DNA of 64,000 nucleotides from Mortierella sp. BCC40632 (lineage: Eukaryota; Mortierellomycota; Mortierellomycetes; Mortierellales; Mortierellaceae). The DNA lies in assembly GCA_011634665.1 (NCBI GenBank), contig WAEK01000012.1, positions 558,001 to 622,000 on the forward strand, read 5' to 3'. Below, one piece after another: positions 10,865 to 26,197 of the stretch. Positions within the stretch are counted from its first letter, which is position 1. Each line of letters starts with the position of its first letter. The notes under the pieces are model-generated. The model made no database searches. It was not told the DNA's origin and saw only the letters and a list, made by a program, of their open reading frames with translations. Both the position numbers and the translations under genes were made by a program.

Positions 10865-12505
10865 ATGATTCTCTCAGAGTTGTTCCCTAACCTGTGCTCT
10901 TCACCTTCATCCTCCGTTGCTGTCGTTGCTACTGCTGTTACCGTACCCATTGCTTGCTCCGTTTCCACAGGCCTTCCTCGCTCATATCCGGCCTCTGTCT
11001 CTTCGCCCGCAACCACCCTTCACGACATGTCAGCCTCTACTCACTCGAGCCTCTTTGAGGACTTTGAGAACAACCCATTCCTCTCAACTGAGGCTCGCCT
11101 GGCTGGCTTGAAGAAGCGAGCCTTGCAAGACCCCCTCGCGACTCATTTGAACAGCACTAGCACCTTCCTCAACGACCACAGCACCACTACCACTTCTACT
11201 GCCGACAACATCGATATCGCCGTCACCACCAACAACACACAAAGCGACACAACCACCCTGAACGAATACGCCGGCCTCTTTGGCCACGACAACTTGCCTG
11301 AAGCGTCTGCTTCTGCCTCAAGCACCATGACCAAGACCGCCGCTGCCCCAGCGGCGACTGATCTTTTCATTGCCAACTATCTCAATGCAGATGAGGCCTT
11401 TGACCACTTCAACCTTGACTGGGCTGAAGATGGCCTGAATGCCATTCCTTGGCTCCCTGTCCCTACCAATGAAAAGATGAAGGTGGCGCTGACTGCGCCC
11501 CTCCCCGATGCTACTCCTGAACTCTCTCCGAGTACTAGTCTCTGTACCCCTACGGCAGACATGGTCAACTCCCCGCTTGGCTTTGATACTCTTGGCCTTG
11601 ACGAAGTCTCTCAGAGCCCCTCTATTGGCTGGCCCACTCTCGAAGACTCATTTACAAGCTGCGGCAATAGCTCTCAAGACTTGGCTGGCCTTTCCTTTGA
11701 TTGCGTTGCCCCTCCCATGACCTGGCTTGCGGATGATTTCGTTCTTTTCCCGTCTGAAAAGTCCGTTCCATCCTCGACCTTTACCCCCACAGAGGAGACT
11801 GTTACCTCTTCAGTCTCACCCGCCTCCAGCCTTCTCGACCAAGTGACCGTGGGAGCTTCGCCCATCGCGGTCTCCTCACAAGTGCCATCTCCCGCGGAGA
11901 GTGAACTTGCAGCCTTGCTTGCATCACCTACCACCGATCTGATGGGTCCCACCGAGAATTATGCTGAGACATTTGGCATTGCCAAGGCCCTTGGACAGGA
12001 TGTCATCACCCCCTTTGACCGCGTCGCTCCCCGGAAACCAACTCAAAGCCCAACCAAGGCAGGATTCCAAACTGCCAAGAGGCGACGTCGTCGCCGCATC
12101 ACCTCGGAGGAAGCCTCGCGCTTCATCCCCGACGAGCAGAAGGGCGATCCCGATGCCAAGGCCCGTTACCTGTGCTCGCTCTGCGGAAAGACATTTTCGA
12201 GGCCATTTAACCTTCGATCCCACAGGGCAACCCACACAGGCGAGAAGCCCTTCCCATGCTCTCACAAGAACGAACAAGGCGTCCGCTGTCACTGGGCCTT
12301 TGCTCGCCGTCACGATCTAGACCGCCATATTCGAAGCCGCCATGCGCCTACCAAGCAATACAAGTGCAAGACCTGCGGAGCCACCTGCGGACGAACGGAT
12401 GCCTTCAAGCGACACCTCCAGCGGAACGCGATTTGCGGTGAAGAGAACGACGTTCCCTTCTTTGACGACGAGGATCAGGATATGGATCAAGTGAGCCATT
12501 TGTGA
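10865..12505 (+). CDS. C2H2 zinc-finger transcription factor (Crz1-like finger arrangement)
   Basis: Intronless 546-residue DNA-binding protein. The frame is open further upstream, but 10865 is a true ATG (MILSELFPN..) after a CT-rich leader; an in-frame ATG at 11028 is an alternative. The N-terminal two thirds are Ser/Thr/Pro/Ala-rich and probably disordered activation sequence. A basic cluster AKRRRRRRITSEE, a likely nuclear signal, precedes three fingers at about residues 437-524. Finger 1 is CSLCGKTFSRPFNLRSHRATH (C-X2-C-X12-H-X3-H). Finger 2 has a wide C-X9-C loop (CSHKNEQGVRC..HIRSRH). Finger 3 is C2HC-like, ending HLQRNAIC. The SRPFNLRSH helix and an atypical last finger recall calcineurin-responsive Crz1/PrzA. 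I see no clear PxIxIT calcineurin-docking motif, so the orthology is tentative. The tail is acidic (FFDDEDQDMDQ). Confidence 0.85.
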   Translation: MILSELFPNLCSSPSSSVAVVATAVTVPIACSVSTGLPRSYPASVSSPATTLHDMSASTHSSLFEDFENNPFLSTEARLAGLKKRALQDPLATHLNSTSTFLNDHSTTTTSTADNIDIAVTTNNTQSDTTTLNEYAGLFGHDNLPEASASASSTMTKTAAAPAATDLFIANYLNADEAFDHFNLDWAEDGLNAIPWLPVPTNEKMKVALTAPLPDATPELSPSTSLCTPTADMVNSPLGFDTLGLDEVSQSPSIGWPTLEDSFTSCGNSSQDLAGLSFDCVAPPMTWLADDFVLFPSEKSVPSSTFTPTEETVTSSVSPASSLLDQVTVGASPIAVSSQVPSPAESELAALLASPTTDLMGPTENYAETFGIAKALGQDVITPFDRVAPRKPTQSPTKAGFQTAKRRRRRRITSEEASRFIPDEQKGDPDAKARYLCSLCGKTFSRPFNLRSHRATHTGEKPFPCSHKNEQGVRCHWAFARRHDLDRHIRSRHAPTKQYKCKTCGATCGRTDAFKRHLQRNAICGEENDVPFFDDEDQDMDQVSHL

Positions 12506-13864
12506 TTTATGCTTGTTGTTTTGTCGTTGTTGTTGACCCTGTTCTGCATGTGTTTTGAGGACATTCCCCACCATTGCCCTCCTACCCTACCCTATCCACA
12601 TTGCTGTTGAGAGACGGTGCTGAGAGTTGAATGGCAGGACATAAGAGGAAGTGTCTATGGCCCTTTTTTCTTTTTTTCCCCTTTCGTTTGCCCTTTTCTT
12701 TTTCCCCGTTCCCCTGAGCATTTGTCATCCTGGCCATTAAAAGAAGAAGAGATGTGTTAAAGAGGGGCAACAAGAGCGAGAAGAGTACGAAGGCAGGGGT
12801 GATCTCCTCGTTGTTTTTACCACATTCTTTTCGTCTTTTTTGACAATGCGATGGATCGTTTTGAGAAAAAAGCAAATCACCCAATTTTGCTCTGATCGAT
12901 TCAAAGGAACCCGGACGGTAAACGCCGAGCAGCATGGAGGAATGCTTTGGCTCCCTTATTTACCAGAAAGAAGGAAAGGACAAAAGAAAAGAAAAGAAAA
13001 AGGTCTTTGTCAACTATCAACCCACTCGATCATTCAGCAATAGGGCATGCAAGCACGGTCGCAACGTCGACGATGATCTTTTATCTATTGCCGATCAACA
13101 AACAACAACAGCATATTCATGGGTAACAAATGACTCTACGTATGGAACGATTAACGATGGACGAAATTTGTCAATAATGGATTTTCTCTTTCTCATCTTG
13201 CTGGGCATCAATGGAAGGAGGTCGAGAAGAAAGCTAAGCATGCGGGAGCAATACACTTATTTTTATTTTTGATCCCCACCGCCTCACCACCACCACAACC
13301 ACAACTATCGTCATCACCACTGTATATTCGACTGGCAACCACCGCTACAAACAATTGAACTGCATTCCTCTTTTTCTATTCCTTCCTTTACCTTACCCTG
13401 GCCTTCTCATGGTGGTTTGTTAGAGGGAGAAATAGTGGAGTGGAGTGTGTGTCAAGGTGGTTTTTTTTTTTGTATTTATTTCTTCTCTCTCTACCTCTTT
13501 TCTTCAATCCTTTTCTCCTCTCGACCTCTTTTGTTCAATCCTTTTCTCCTCTCTTTCTTTCTTTCTTTCTTTCTCTCTTTCTCTTTTTCTCTTTTTTTTT
13601 TTAAGAATTGAAATGCTGTGTAGTTTCCAGAGTTGCTGAACTTGTTGTTCTGTGTGTTCCTCTAGTGCTTAGCATGCCGCGCTGCAGATGAAGCAAAGCA
13701 ATCGCAAACAGTCTAAAAAAAATATAAGGGAGCACGCACGAAACGACACGCCCAGCAACACACCCCACCCCCTCTTTCTTTCTTTTTTTTCTCCACCCCC
13801 TCCTAGTATAATAACCCCACACACACAAAAAAAAAAGAAGAAAATATACCATACACAAAAAAAG

Positions 13865-13899
<35 letters not shown>

Positions 13900-14327
13900 G
13901 TCTCCAGACAATGTTCATATATATATTCTTTTTTCTTTTCACCCTTCAAAAAAACGAAGCGAGACTGATTCCTCAAGGAGGGGGGAGGGAGTCAACAGTT
14001 TGGTCAGATTTTGTAAGGTGACTTGGACCTCTTTTTTTACTTCTTCAGGCGGGCTTGAGAATGTGATGTAGAGTTCTTCGGGGGGTTTTTTTTCTTCTTT
14101 TTTCCTTTCTTGGTCCCAAATTGTCCAACTGACTCCTCGTCTACTCCACTTGTAGGATCTCTCCCCTCGTTTCTATCCCCCTTCAAACCAAACAATAAAA
14201 AAAAAAATAGCAATATATTTAATTGATTTATCTCTTGTCTTTTTCTGTGTGACTTTTAAGTGGGTGAAGGATTGTGCGTAAAATGTGTGTTTGTACGATT
14301 GTGCAAAAGAGAAAAATATATATTTGT
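12506..14327. other. Convergent intergenic region, no gene seen
   Basis: 1.8 kb between the 3' ends of the zinc-finger gene (+) and the GRAM gene (-). It is dominated by low-complexity sequence: TTTC/CT tracts at 13480-13605, an A-rich block ending in an uninterrupted A run at about 13866-13897, and ATATAT at 13917-13927. Open frames on both strands are poly-Phe/Lys artefacts. Confidence 0.6.
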
Positions 14328-17550
<3,223 letters not shown>

Positions 17551-17817
17551 TTCACAAGAACGAATTCCAGGGATTGAGAGAAGTAAAGAGACAAGAAGGT
17601 GTGAATGAGGTGCTGAGAGTTGGCACGGAGAAAGGGTTTTTGTGGAGAAGGGAAAGAGAAAGAGAAAGTGAGAAAAAGTGAGAGAAAGCGAGAGAGAGTG
17701 GTGGATGCAGACAGGTCAGAAGAGCAAGAAATATTCACCGGTGTCACGTTTCGCTCCCCCTACCCACTCCAAAAGTACCTTTGCCTTGGCGTAATTCTAC
17801 CACTCTTGAGCTTTCTA

Positions 17818-17865
<48 letters not shown>

Positions 17866-18583
17866 GTGGCTACACGTATACTTCCGTTCGAGAAGGGTCT
17901 TTCATCTCTCTGTAGTGTAGAACGTCGATCACCCTCGTCCTTTTCGACTCTTCTGTCGTTCAAGTCAACAAAGCAGCATCGACAATAACAGGAAATGGGA
18001 CAGCCCTGCGTTGACGACGACCTGCAGGGTCTCGTCTCCTATGCTGATCAAACTGCTGCTCTATTGCCACAAGGTCATTCCAGAATTTCTGTAGAAACAA
18101 ACGACCCGCCACTACCAGGTTTAGTTAGGACTTGTTTCCAGAACCTGTACGGTTCTCGTCCGTCCGCAGAGCCTTGGCATTTTCTTGACTGCTCGACTCA
18201 CACGACAGACTCTCAAATCCCAAGGATTGTCGAGGACAAACAAAAAAAAAATAAAAAATTAAAAAAAGCTTCGAACTTTGCAACAGAAGCATAGTCAGAC
18301 TATAGGAAAAGTTGATATATCCACAATGGCCGGGACTGTCTGGATTACACCAATTCCGAAAATCTTGGTCATCTTTTTTTTTTTTTTTCCCTCAAAAAAA
18401 CGCCTTTAACAGGATAATGTCGCGTCCCTCTTATGTCTAGGTGTCCATCTTTACAGGCCCTTTCATCCTTTCATCAAAGAACATCACTCCAACCACTCCA
18501 ACATGTTGTGATGTCTGGAGTTTAGCTGAGATAGAATGATTCCAAGAAGAAACGATTTTTTTTTTTTTTATTTTTTTTTAATC

Positions 18584-18621
<38 letters not shown>

Positions 18622-18785
18622 CTTTTCTCCTTTTTATAACGTTGCTCTAAACATGAACTAATGAATCATCTCTTCTTTTTTTTGTTTTTCTTCTTCACCC
18701 ACCCACCTATCCAAAAAAAAAAAAGGAAAAGAAAGAAGGAAAAAAAGTAGAAAAAAAAATCTGACCGAGCGAGTGGTGGTCATGT
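17551..18785. other. Intergenic region upstream of the GRAM gene
   Basis: 1.2 kb. It holds (TC)n at 17822-17860, an A-rich stretch at 18241-18265 and a 35-nt T run at 18587-18621. A 99-codon plus-strand frame at 17995-18294 has no recognisable motif. This should include the GRAM-gene promoter and the 3' region of the nucleoporin. Confidence 0.55.
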
Positions 18786-21448
18786 TCATTTGGTCTGAGC
18801 AGCCTCCAGTTCCTTGGTAAGCTCGATTGCCGCCTGTTCCTCCTTAACACGAACAGCAAATCGCTTGGGCTTTCCGCCTTCAATCGCAAAAATCGTCACC
18901 GTGTTCTTGGATCTCACCGGTCCCATTCCTTGAATCACCCAGCCTACAAACAAACAAAAAAAAATAAAAATAAAAAATAAAAAAAAAAAAGAGGGGGTGT
19001 TGTTAGCAAAACAGTACACACCCGGTCAACTATTTGTAGTTACTGGCTTCCCCATAAGAGATCTCCCAAAAGAAAAAGAAGAGAAAGAAATCGCTTACTG
19101 TTCAAGGTGAGCTTGCCGATACCACTCGATCTCATGATCATACGTCGCTTCTTGGAATCCTTGTTTTCATTGATTCGGAATTGACCCACTCCCAAATCCT
19201 TGGGCTCGCTTCCTTCATAAGCATACAACTTGGCTCGCACCTCATATACTGTCATCTCATCCTCTTCTCCCTCTCGAGTCTCCACCAACTCGGACTTTGT
19301 ATCGTCTGGCATCTTTTCATTGCTCTCTTCTGCTCCTGCAGCACCTGATCCGGAGGGCTGGAACGAAGTAGGGACCTGGAAGGAAAAGGGTTTAGGAGCT
19401 TCTGTCGAGGTCGTTGATGCAGCAGGGGCAGTGCCAGAGGACGCAGGCTTGAGTACATCTGGCACTTGGAAAGAGAATGGCTTGGCTGAAGCGTTCAAGG
19501 TCGATCCAGACGTTGAACCAGTCGAGGATGGCGTCGAGAACGAGAATGGCTTGGCGGGTCCAGAGAAACTGAACATCGAAGGAGCAGATGAAGTAGAGGT
19601 GGTGGCGCTACTGGCTGAAGAAAACAAGGAAGGCGCCGATGAGCCTGATGTGGTAGTGGTAGTGCTGGTAGTCGAAGAAGGAACCCCAAAGCTGAATGCC
19701 ATAGGCGCCCCAAACGGATTGTCACTAGTCTTGTTCTCGCTCAAAGGCTTAGTGTTAGAGGCATCGGTCGGGGTGATACCAAAATTGAATCCCTTAAAGG
19801 TTGAGGCTCCAGAGGTCGCAATTGATGATTTCTCGGCATTGTCCTCCTTGTCCTTAGCCGTGAAGCTCGATTCGGGGGTGAAGGAAGTGCGTAGGGAGGA
19901 TGAAGTCAGTTTGCTAGAGGACTCGGCATCCGAAATCTTTTTCGTAAAGAACTCCTTGATGCTATTGCGGTCCTTGTTGTATTTCTCCATATGTTGACTC
20001 AAATCCAATTTGGGGAGCTTTTTCAAATCGGATTGAACCTTGGACAGGTATTGTTGGTTGTACTTTTCAAGTTCTTCCTCATAACGCTCCTTCAGCATCT
20101 TTATCCTGTCCTTTGAATCAAGAGTATCCATCTTTTCTGTCTTGTTCTTTTTGTTCGACTCCTTGTCAAAAAGTGTGGAAGAGGTTGTGGACTGGGTGGT
20201 ATTCTCATCGGTGTCTTTTTTGGTACCTGGGAATGGACCTCCAAAGACACTTGATCCGGTAAATGCTAAACAAGCATAGGGCGAGTCAATTTTGTTGTGA
20301 GTTGCCATTCAAGCTTTGCTTCTGTGATAACAAGGAGGAAAGGACAGGAGATGTGTCCACGTAGCCATTCGAGCAAAGAATCAACATTGCCTAATACCTG
20401 TAGAAGAAGAGAGCGAAGATGTTGCCGTGGTAGCCGATGAAAAGAGAGAGCCCTTTGGAGGAGTAAAAAGACTGCCGGTAGAAGACTGGAATGGAGACTC
20501 TGTGGACGTGGTCGTTGGCTTTGACTGAAAACTGAATGAATTAGGAGCTGAAAAGAACGTCCCAGAGCTGTTCATCGGATCCCATTTCTTCTCTGGAGCC
20601 GAAAACGTGCTGCCTTCCAAGGTATTCTTGGGCTCACTCTTGTTCGAACTGGTAGAAAACAAACCAGGTCCCGAGGATGGTGTGGAAAAGAGAGAGCCGG
20701 ATGTTGTCGTCGAAGTGGCTGGCTTCACGTTAAAGTCAAAGCTAGGGCGAGCTGGAGCAGCAGCCTCCAATGTGGCGGGCTTTGGACCGGAGGAAAACAT
20801 GCTGAACGATGATGGCTCCGTGGGCTTTTGACCAAACAAGGAGGGTGGCTGTGATGGTGGTGCACCAAAGGAGAACGTTGGCTGAGCGCTCGGTGCTGAT
20901 GATAGTGGCGCCATCGATGCAAAGGGCGAAGCGTTTCCAGATCCTGTACCAGTGCCAACCTGGGGGGGGGGACGAAAGGGAGGAAAAGGAGAAAAAAAAA
21001 TACACTATTAGTTCACAGCTGAAAAAAGGAAAAAGAAAAGAAAAGAAAAAATGGCGCGTTGAACCATTGAGACTTTTCTTCTATTCCTTTGAAGACAGTA
21101 TTTTGTTGCATGGTTACCTTTCGCGATCGAGGAGCCTTGATACTAATAGATGGAGCATACATGGATCGAAGTAATAAAAGGAAAATCAGAAAACAGTAAG
21201 GCCTGATTAATTCTCGGATCCCGCACGACTGATGAACAACTGTAGATCATAATCTAGCTCCTTCTAGGCTTGACATCTGCTGGGTCTAATATTAATCATC
21301 AAATAAAATGAAGGGCATACACGCGAGTAGCCATGACCTCGCTCGAGGCCTGCTGGAAAGTGCCCATGACCGTGGAAGAGTTGTCGTCATCATAATCCCG
21401 GTCATAGTCGTCCTTTGTCATCTGGGACTCTGTTCCACGTTTCGACAT
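18786..21448 (-). CDS. NUP50: Nup50/Nup2-like nucleoporin with RanBP1 domain
   Basis: Mobile basket nucleoporin that binds importin-alpha and Ran and promotes cargo release. Five exons on the minus strand: 21448-21321, 21142-21118 (only 25 nt), 20959-20398, 20265-19099 and 18943-18786 (TGA), giving 679 residues. The N-terminal Nup50 motif is clear: SKRGTES, then GTFQQASSEVM, then ATRVIKAPRSRK spread over the exon 1/2/3 joins, where importin-alpha binds. FG-type repeats follow (FSFGAP, SLFGQ, FSFGVP, KPFSFQVP). A coiled, charged segment around 240-290 contains KERYEEELEKYNQQYLSK. The C-terminal RanBP1-type domain starts at YEVRAKLYAYEGSEPKDLGVG, continues RRMIMRSSGIGKLTLNSW, and ends FAVRVKEEQAAIELTKEL. 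The 25-nt exon is required to keep the conserved motif intact. Confidence 0.9.
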
Positions 21449-21896
21449 GGCTGTATATGTGTTTCTTGTTTGGCTGCCGAGGTCGGTTTCCAGTGATGGT
21501 AGGGATCTTGATCCTGTGGTGGCAATCTTTTTTTTCTTTTTTTTTTCTTTGGCAAATCTTGAAGAGCGCGATGGAGAGATGGCTGATCCCAAAAGACTGT
21601 TTATTGGACTTTTTTTTTTTTAACAGAACAGAGGCACTAAATTTTGGGTCTTTCAGGACCCTGTTGTGCCCCGTGCTACAACTGCCTATCCTTCCCAAGG
21701 GGAACAGCTCTTCTCTCTCTCCATGTACATGGGCATTAATGGAAAAAGGATTGAGACGTGGTTGCTCCAACCTGGTATCCTTGGAACTGTGCTCATGTCT
21801 TTGTGAATAGCATGGACCACTATGAGTGGACCATAATAGATTTGAATGGCAACCAAGGAACCAGAGGAGAGTGAGCGATCGGACTGGGATCAGATC

Positions 21897-21932
<36 letters not shown>

Positions 21933-23157
21933 CCATTGAAAGTCAGGAACGAGGATCCTTTTTTTTTTCCTTCTCCATTTGCTCTCTTCCACATTCCATC
22001 ATGACATTGGCATTGACTCTCCCCAAATGGACTTTGTCTCCAACTTGGATCTGGCATCAGAGCCATTGCAGCCGTCGTTCCTTGCACAAACCCATGGTAG
22101 CCCACTCAAGCCTTTGTCAGGTCTTTGACCAGCTGAACCCCCGCTCCAGTCGATCTGCTTTGCCCGTCCGCCGAACTAACGGTCTTGTTCAATCGGGTTA
22201 TCCGGCAGCTGGAACTGGCAGCATTGCAACCTGGGCTGATCCAGCGGTAGCGTTGGGTCCTGATCGACGGCCGCTTCACTCAACTGCTTTCTCTTCTACA
22301 CGATCTGTCCCATCATCATGGGTGGGACATACATCGGAGTCATTTTTTCAGAGGAACGGACCATCCTTGACCCCTGCAAAAAGCTCCAAGCGATCCCTAC
22401 TATTGTCAAGGTATCCTTTTGTCTGACTGATCCCACTGAACTTTCGACTCTGGGGTAACTACCCATACCTGTTCTGGCGCTCGCATTGGCCATACCTGGA
22501 TGGCCTGATTCAACCATCGTCCCATACTTAACCCAACCATGCCGAGTAATATTATCCTTGTCTGATGTGCTGTCGAACGCCCAAATGTTCCATTGCGGAG
22601 AGCAAGCAGAAGAGGAGTGGCAGCTAACTTGCACATGCCGATGGGTTTAGCGGTGTAGTTGATATTCAGCAGAGTGTGGCTAGACAATGACACGAGCGCG
22701 TGGATGTGCAGGTAGAGAAGAAAAAAAGGCAACAGAGGATCCCGAAGCGAAACAGTGGTGTGTCACCGATAGAAGAGCGCAGAGAGAGAACGAGAAGGGG
22801 AGAGAGAGCTCTCGCGCGAGAGGCTGACAGAGAAAGTCTTAAATTTCTCACTCGACAATGTCCTCTGTGTGATCTGGATCGTCATAAATAGGCTTCCTCA
22901 ATTCTCCCCACGACCACTGCCTTTTGACTCGTATTTTCCTCTTTTTCTTTCTTCCAATCTCAATCTCTCTCTCTTCTCTTTCTCTCTTCTCTTTCTCTCA
23001 CACCTTCTTCTTTTTCCTTCATTCCAGCAGGAATCGTTCATTCACCCATCTTTCCACCCAAGGACTCGCTTGCCATCGTTCTTGTCATACGACCCAGGTC
23101 ACTGCCTCAAACGCGACACGAACCTTATTCGCTCCCAAGTATTCTACTCACACCCCA
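21449..23157. other. Intergenic region with unassigned coding-like segments
   Basis: 1.7 kb between the nucleoporin start and the GPD1 start. 21.6-22.65 kb is compositionally richer than neighbouring intergenic DNA and carries peptides that look coding, but no consistent multi-exon model could be built. 22650-23157 is purine-rich and then CT-rich, as expected of a promoter/leader for GPD1. It also holds a T run at 21899-21932. Confidence 0.5.
22406..22732 (-). other. Coding-like segment, possible small membrane protein exon
   Basis: This minus-strand frame reads MPFFLLYLHIHALVSL, then KPIGMCKLAATPLLLALRNG and RIILLGMVGLSMGRWLNQAI. The hydrophobic/amphipathic pattern with RNG and GRWLNQAI looks like a membrane protein. 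Plausible donors follow (CAG/GTATGG), but the next exon could not be joined without a stop. The opposite strand also offers a hydrophobic peptide (FLFYTICPIIMGGTYIGVIF). It may be a decayed gene. I do not recognise the family. Confidence 0.25.
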
Positions 23158-26100
23158 ATGGTTGAAAAAGTCGCTATCATCGGATCCGGCAACTGGTAAC
23201 AAACAATTCATTAAATTATTCATTAATTATTCTTATTCATTTTTTTTTTTTTTTTTTTTGCTCATTTCAAGACTACCAGGGGCGACAACCTACTTGTCGT
23301 ATCTCCTTTAGAGCGAGATTGTTAAGTAACTTTTTTTTTTTTTTTTTTTTTTTGGGTAGGGGATCTTCTGTTGCCAAGCTTGTCGGTCGCAATGTACAGA
23401 GGTTTGACCATATTGACACGGAGGTCAAGATGTGGGTCTACCAGGAACAGATTGAAGGACGGAACCTGACCGAGATCATCAATGAGGAACATGAAAACGT
23501 CAAGTATGTATTGTGCAACGGCTGTGAAGGAGATGGGTAGCCGGAGAAGGAGAGAGAATGAGGAAGAGGGAGGTGGGGGATGTGTTGGGGGGAGCGGGGA
23601 AATGGAGGAGGAAAGATCTCTTTCGTCATGTCAGGTGCTTGCTTTTTTTGGCTACGGTTCCTCTTTTGTATGCTGCACACCGAGTAATGGCTTGCATAGT
23701 CAATGTGGGGAGTGAAAGAAGAGGAATGCATCCTTCGCACACTATCTTTTTAACCTTTTGGTGGGGTAAATTGCTCAATCGTGTGGGTGAGAAAAAAAAA
23801 AAAAAAAAAAAAAGTCATGGTGATGAAAGTACTACGTCGTCCTCTTTGCTCGAGACGACAGAGTGGATGTTCCTAGTCAGGTGCATCTGCTCCTTCGGAT
23901 CCGACTGGTAAACAAAATTGTGGGTTTGTTTCCTCGTCTCTGAGAACAATTGGATGAAGAAGGGCTGACAAAGAAAGAAAAAAACTGGGTGTGATGGCAA
24001 ACATCATTTGCTACTGAGGAGTCTCGGACTATTTTATCATCATCAGAGCACGACTCGATCTCGTCGCACAAGGACGGTTATCTGAGGGAGAGTGCATATT
24101 GGGAGTGGAAGGGTGGGAGGCTTAATTCTTTCTCTTTCTCTCTCTGCATTTGGATAACTCCACCCAACGACCCAACAGCGCAATGAAATCATCGCATGCA
24201 AATTGCTTTCAACAGGAGTCGCCTAGAAAGGGATTTTTTCTCACGATCTCCGGATCCATGATCTCCGAATGATACTGTCAATTCGATGGCTTATTGCCTC
24301 TCTTGTCCAAAACACTCAATCGTCCTGGTTAACTCGAAAGGATTACACGGACCTATACCTCTCCCGTCTTCATCCTTCATTCCTTCTCCCTTTCCTTATC
24401 TTCTCCACAGTGGCATTTGCATACATGCTGACCAAAAATCTTTGTAAAATCGCATGGTTGTTGGGTGGCTATTGGGCAAGTGTCGAAATCTATCGGATTG
24501 GGTCGCCTTTGCTGCGACTGAGGGCGGAGTAGAGAACGGAACAGTCCTTCTTCCCCCACCCACCCTCCCTCCCTCCCTCCCCGTATCCCCCTTGAAAGAC
24601 TGGAGACAGATCTCGGACTAACAATGCCCAACATTATTTTCATGACAGATACCTGCCTGGAATCAAGCTGCCTGAGAACATTGTTGCTTGCCCGGACTTG
24701 GTCGAGACGTGCAAGGATGCGACTATGCTTGTCTTTGTTGTCCCCCATCAGGTAAGCATTCGAGAAGCTCAACATCCTCCTCAGGAATCCTCCATGACCG
24801 AGAAAAATAAAAGAGGCCTCCGACCGACCTCATTTGATAGCGAAACCTTGTCGAAATGTCAACACGGATAAATCGCCTTCAAAACTTCACATGGACGAAC
24901 ATGGACGCGCTTGGACTTTCTTCTACGCCCAACATTTGGACAGATTATATCCCTCATTCCGACGGATCCTATTGAAACATTGCATCTGAAGAGTCGCAAT
25001 CGCCGATTTTCTCTACGTGGATCGATGGTATTGCAATACGAGAGCCAGAGACATCCAATGGAACTCCTCGCCCCCTCTCTTCCTCCCCCGCGGAAGCCAT
25101 CGTATCAGTTATTCAATCTTGTGCCGACTGTATCAAGGAATGGCGTGACAGAAGCATAGCGAGAATAGGGGAGACTGGTTCTGCTGAGGCCATTTTATCT
25201 CGCTTTGGTGCCACTGGGAGTGTTACAGACATTCCCAGATACATAGGCATGCATACAGTCGCATCGCATGTTATTAATTTCCTGTGCTGTTACTGTTCTA
25301 CAAACCCAACCGTAGTTTGTCTCGAGCGTCTGTAAACAATTGAAAGGTCATATCGCCCCCAACTGCAAGGCAATCTCGTTAATCAAGGGTATTGAAGTTC
25401 AAGAGGATGGTTTCCGACTCATCACAGACATGATTCAGGATGCACTTGGAATTCGGTCTTGTATGCTGAGCGGTGCCAACATTGCAACAGAGGTTGCCGA
25501 GGAACGGTTCTGTGAGACGACAATCGGTTATAGGAATCGGGCCGATGGTGAGCTCTTCCGTGACATTTTCCATACACCTCAGTTCCGTGTAAACATTATC
25601 GAAGATGTCATTGGTGTTGAGATGTGTGGTGCACTGAAGAATATCATTGCTATCGGTGGAGGCCTTGTTGATGGACTCAAGTAAGTCTACTTTTGGTTTG
25701 AACCATAAGAAAAAAAAAGGTAAAACTTTTGCCACTTGATGACAAGAGCTAATGTTTGACTAACTGGCGTCGGATGGAACTCTCTCTTTTATTATTTATT
25801 TATTATTATTATTAACTTTGCTAGACTTGGAGCCAACACCAAGGCAGCCATCATCCGGATTGGACTCTACGAGATGCGCAAGTTCTCCCAGATGTTCTAC
25901 AAGGATGTCAAAGACGAGACCTTCTTCGAGTCGTGTGGTGTGGCGGATTTGATCACAACCTGTGCTGGTGGTCGTAATCGACGCGTCGCAGAGGCTCATG
26001 TGACAACTGGCAAGTCATTTGATCAACTGGAGCAAGAAATGCTGAACGGTCAAAAGCTCCAGGGTACTTCGACTGCCAAAGACATGTACAATATCTTGAC

Positions 26101-26197
26101 CAAGAAGGGACTCTGTGCCGAATTCCCACTAATGACTACCATCTACCGGATCTGTTATGAAGATTTGCCACCAATTAAGATTGTGGAGGATATTTGA
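23158..26197 (+). CDS. GPD1: NAD-dependent glycerol-3-phosphate dehydrogenase
   Basis: Cytosolic enzyme reducing dihydroxyacetone phosphate to glycerol-3-phosphate with NADH. It feeds glycerol, osmolyte and phospholipid/triacylglycerol synthesis, a pathway that matters in oleaginous fungi. Five exons: 23158-23195, 23360-23503, 24649-24751, 25316-25680 and 25825-26197, giving 340 residues with no N-terminal targeting extension. The nucleotide-binding motif [16 protein letters not shown] is split by intron 1. Later blocks match the family: [43 protein letters not shown], then [20 protein letters not shown] with the catalytic Lys, and [17 protein letters not shown]. The end [17 protein letters not shown] is typical. 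Introns 2 (1145 bp) and 3 (564 bp) are unusually long. ATG 23158 follows a CT-rich leader. Confidence 0.96.

Noticed and set aside
17995..18294. 99-codon frame MGQPCVDDDLQGLVS..
   Set aside because: Starts with ATG but ends in an A-rich Lys tail, has no motif, and lies in the promoter region of the GRAM gene.
19230..19997. 255-codon plus-strand frame over the nucleoporin
   Set aside because: Antisense shadow of the FG-repeat and linker coding of NUP50. The spliced minus-strand model has clear family motifs.
24269..24532. 87-codon hydrophobic frame inside GPD1 intron 2
   Set aside because: Inside a phase-consistent intron, not recognised, and short enough to occur by chance.
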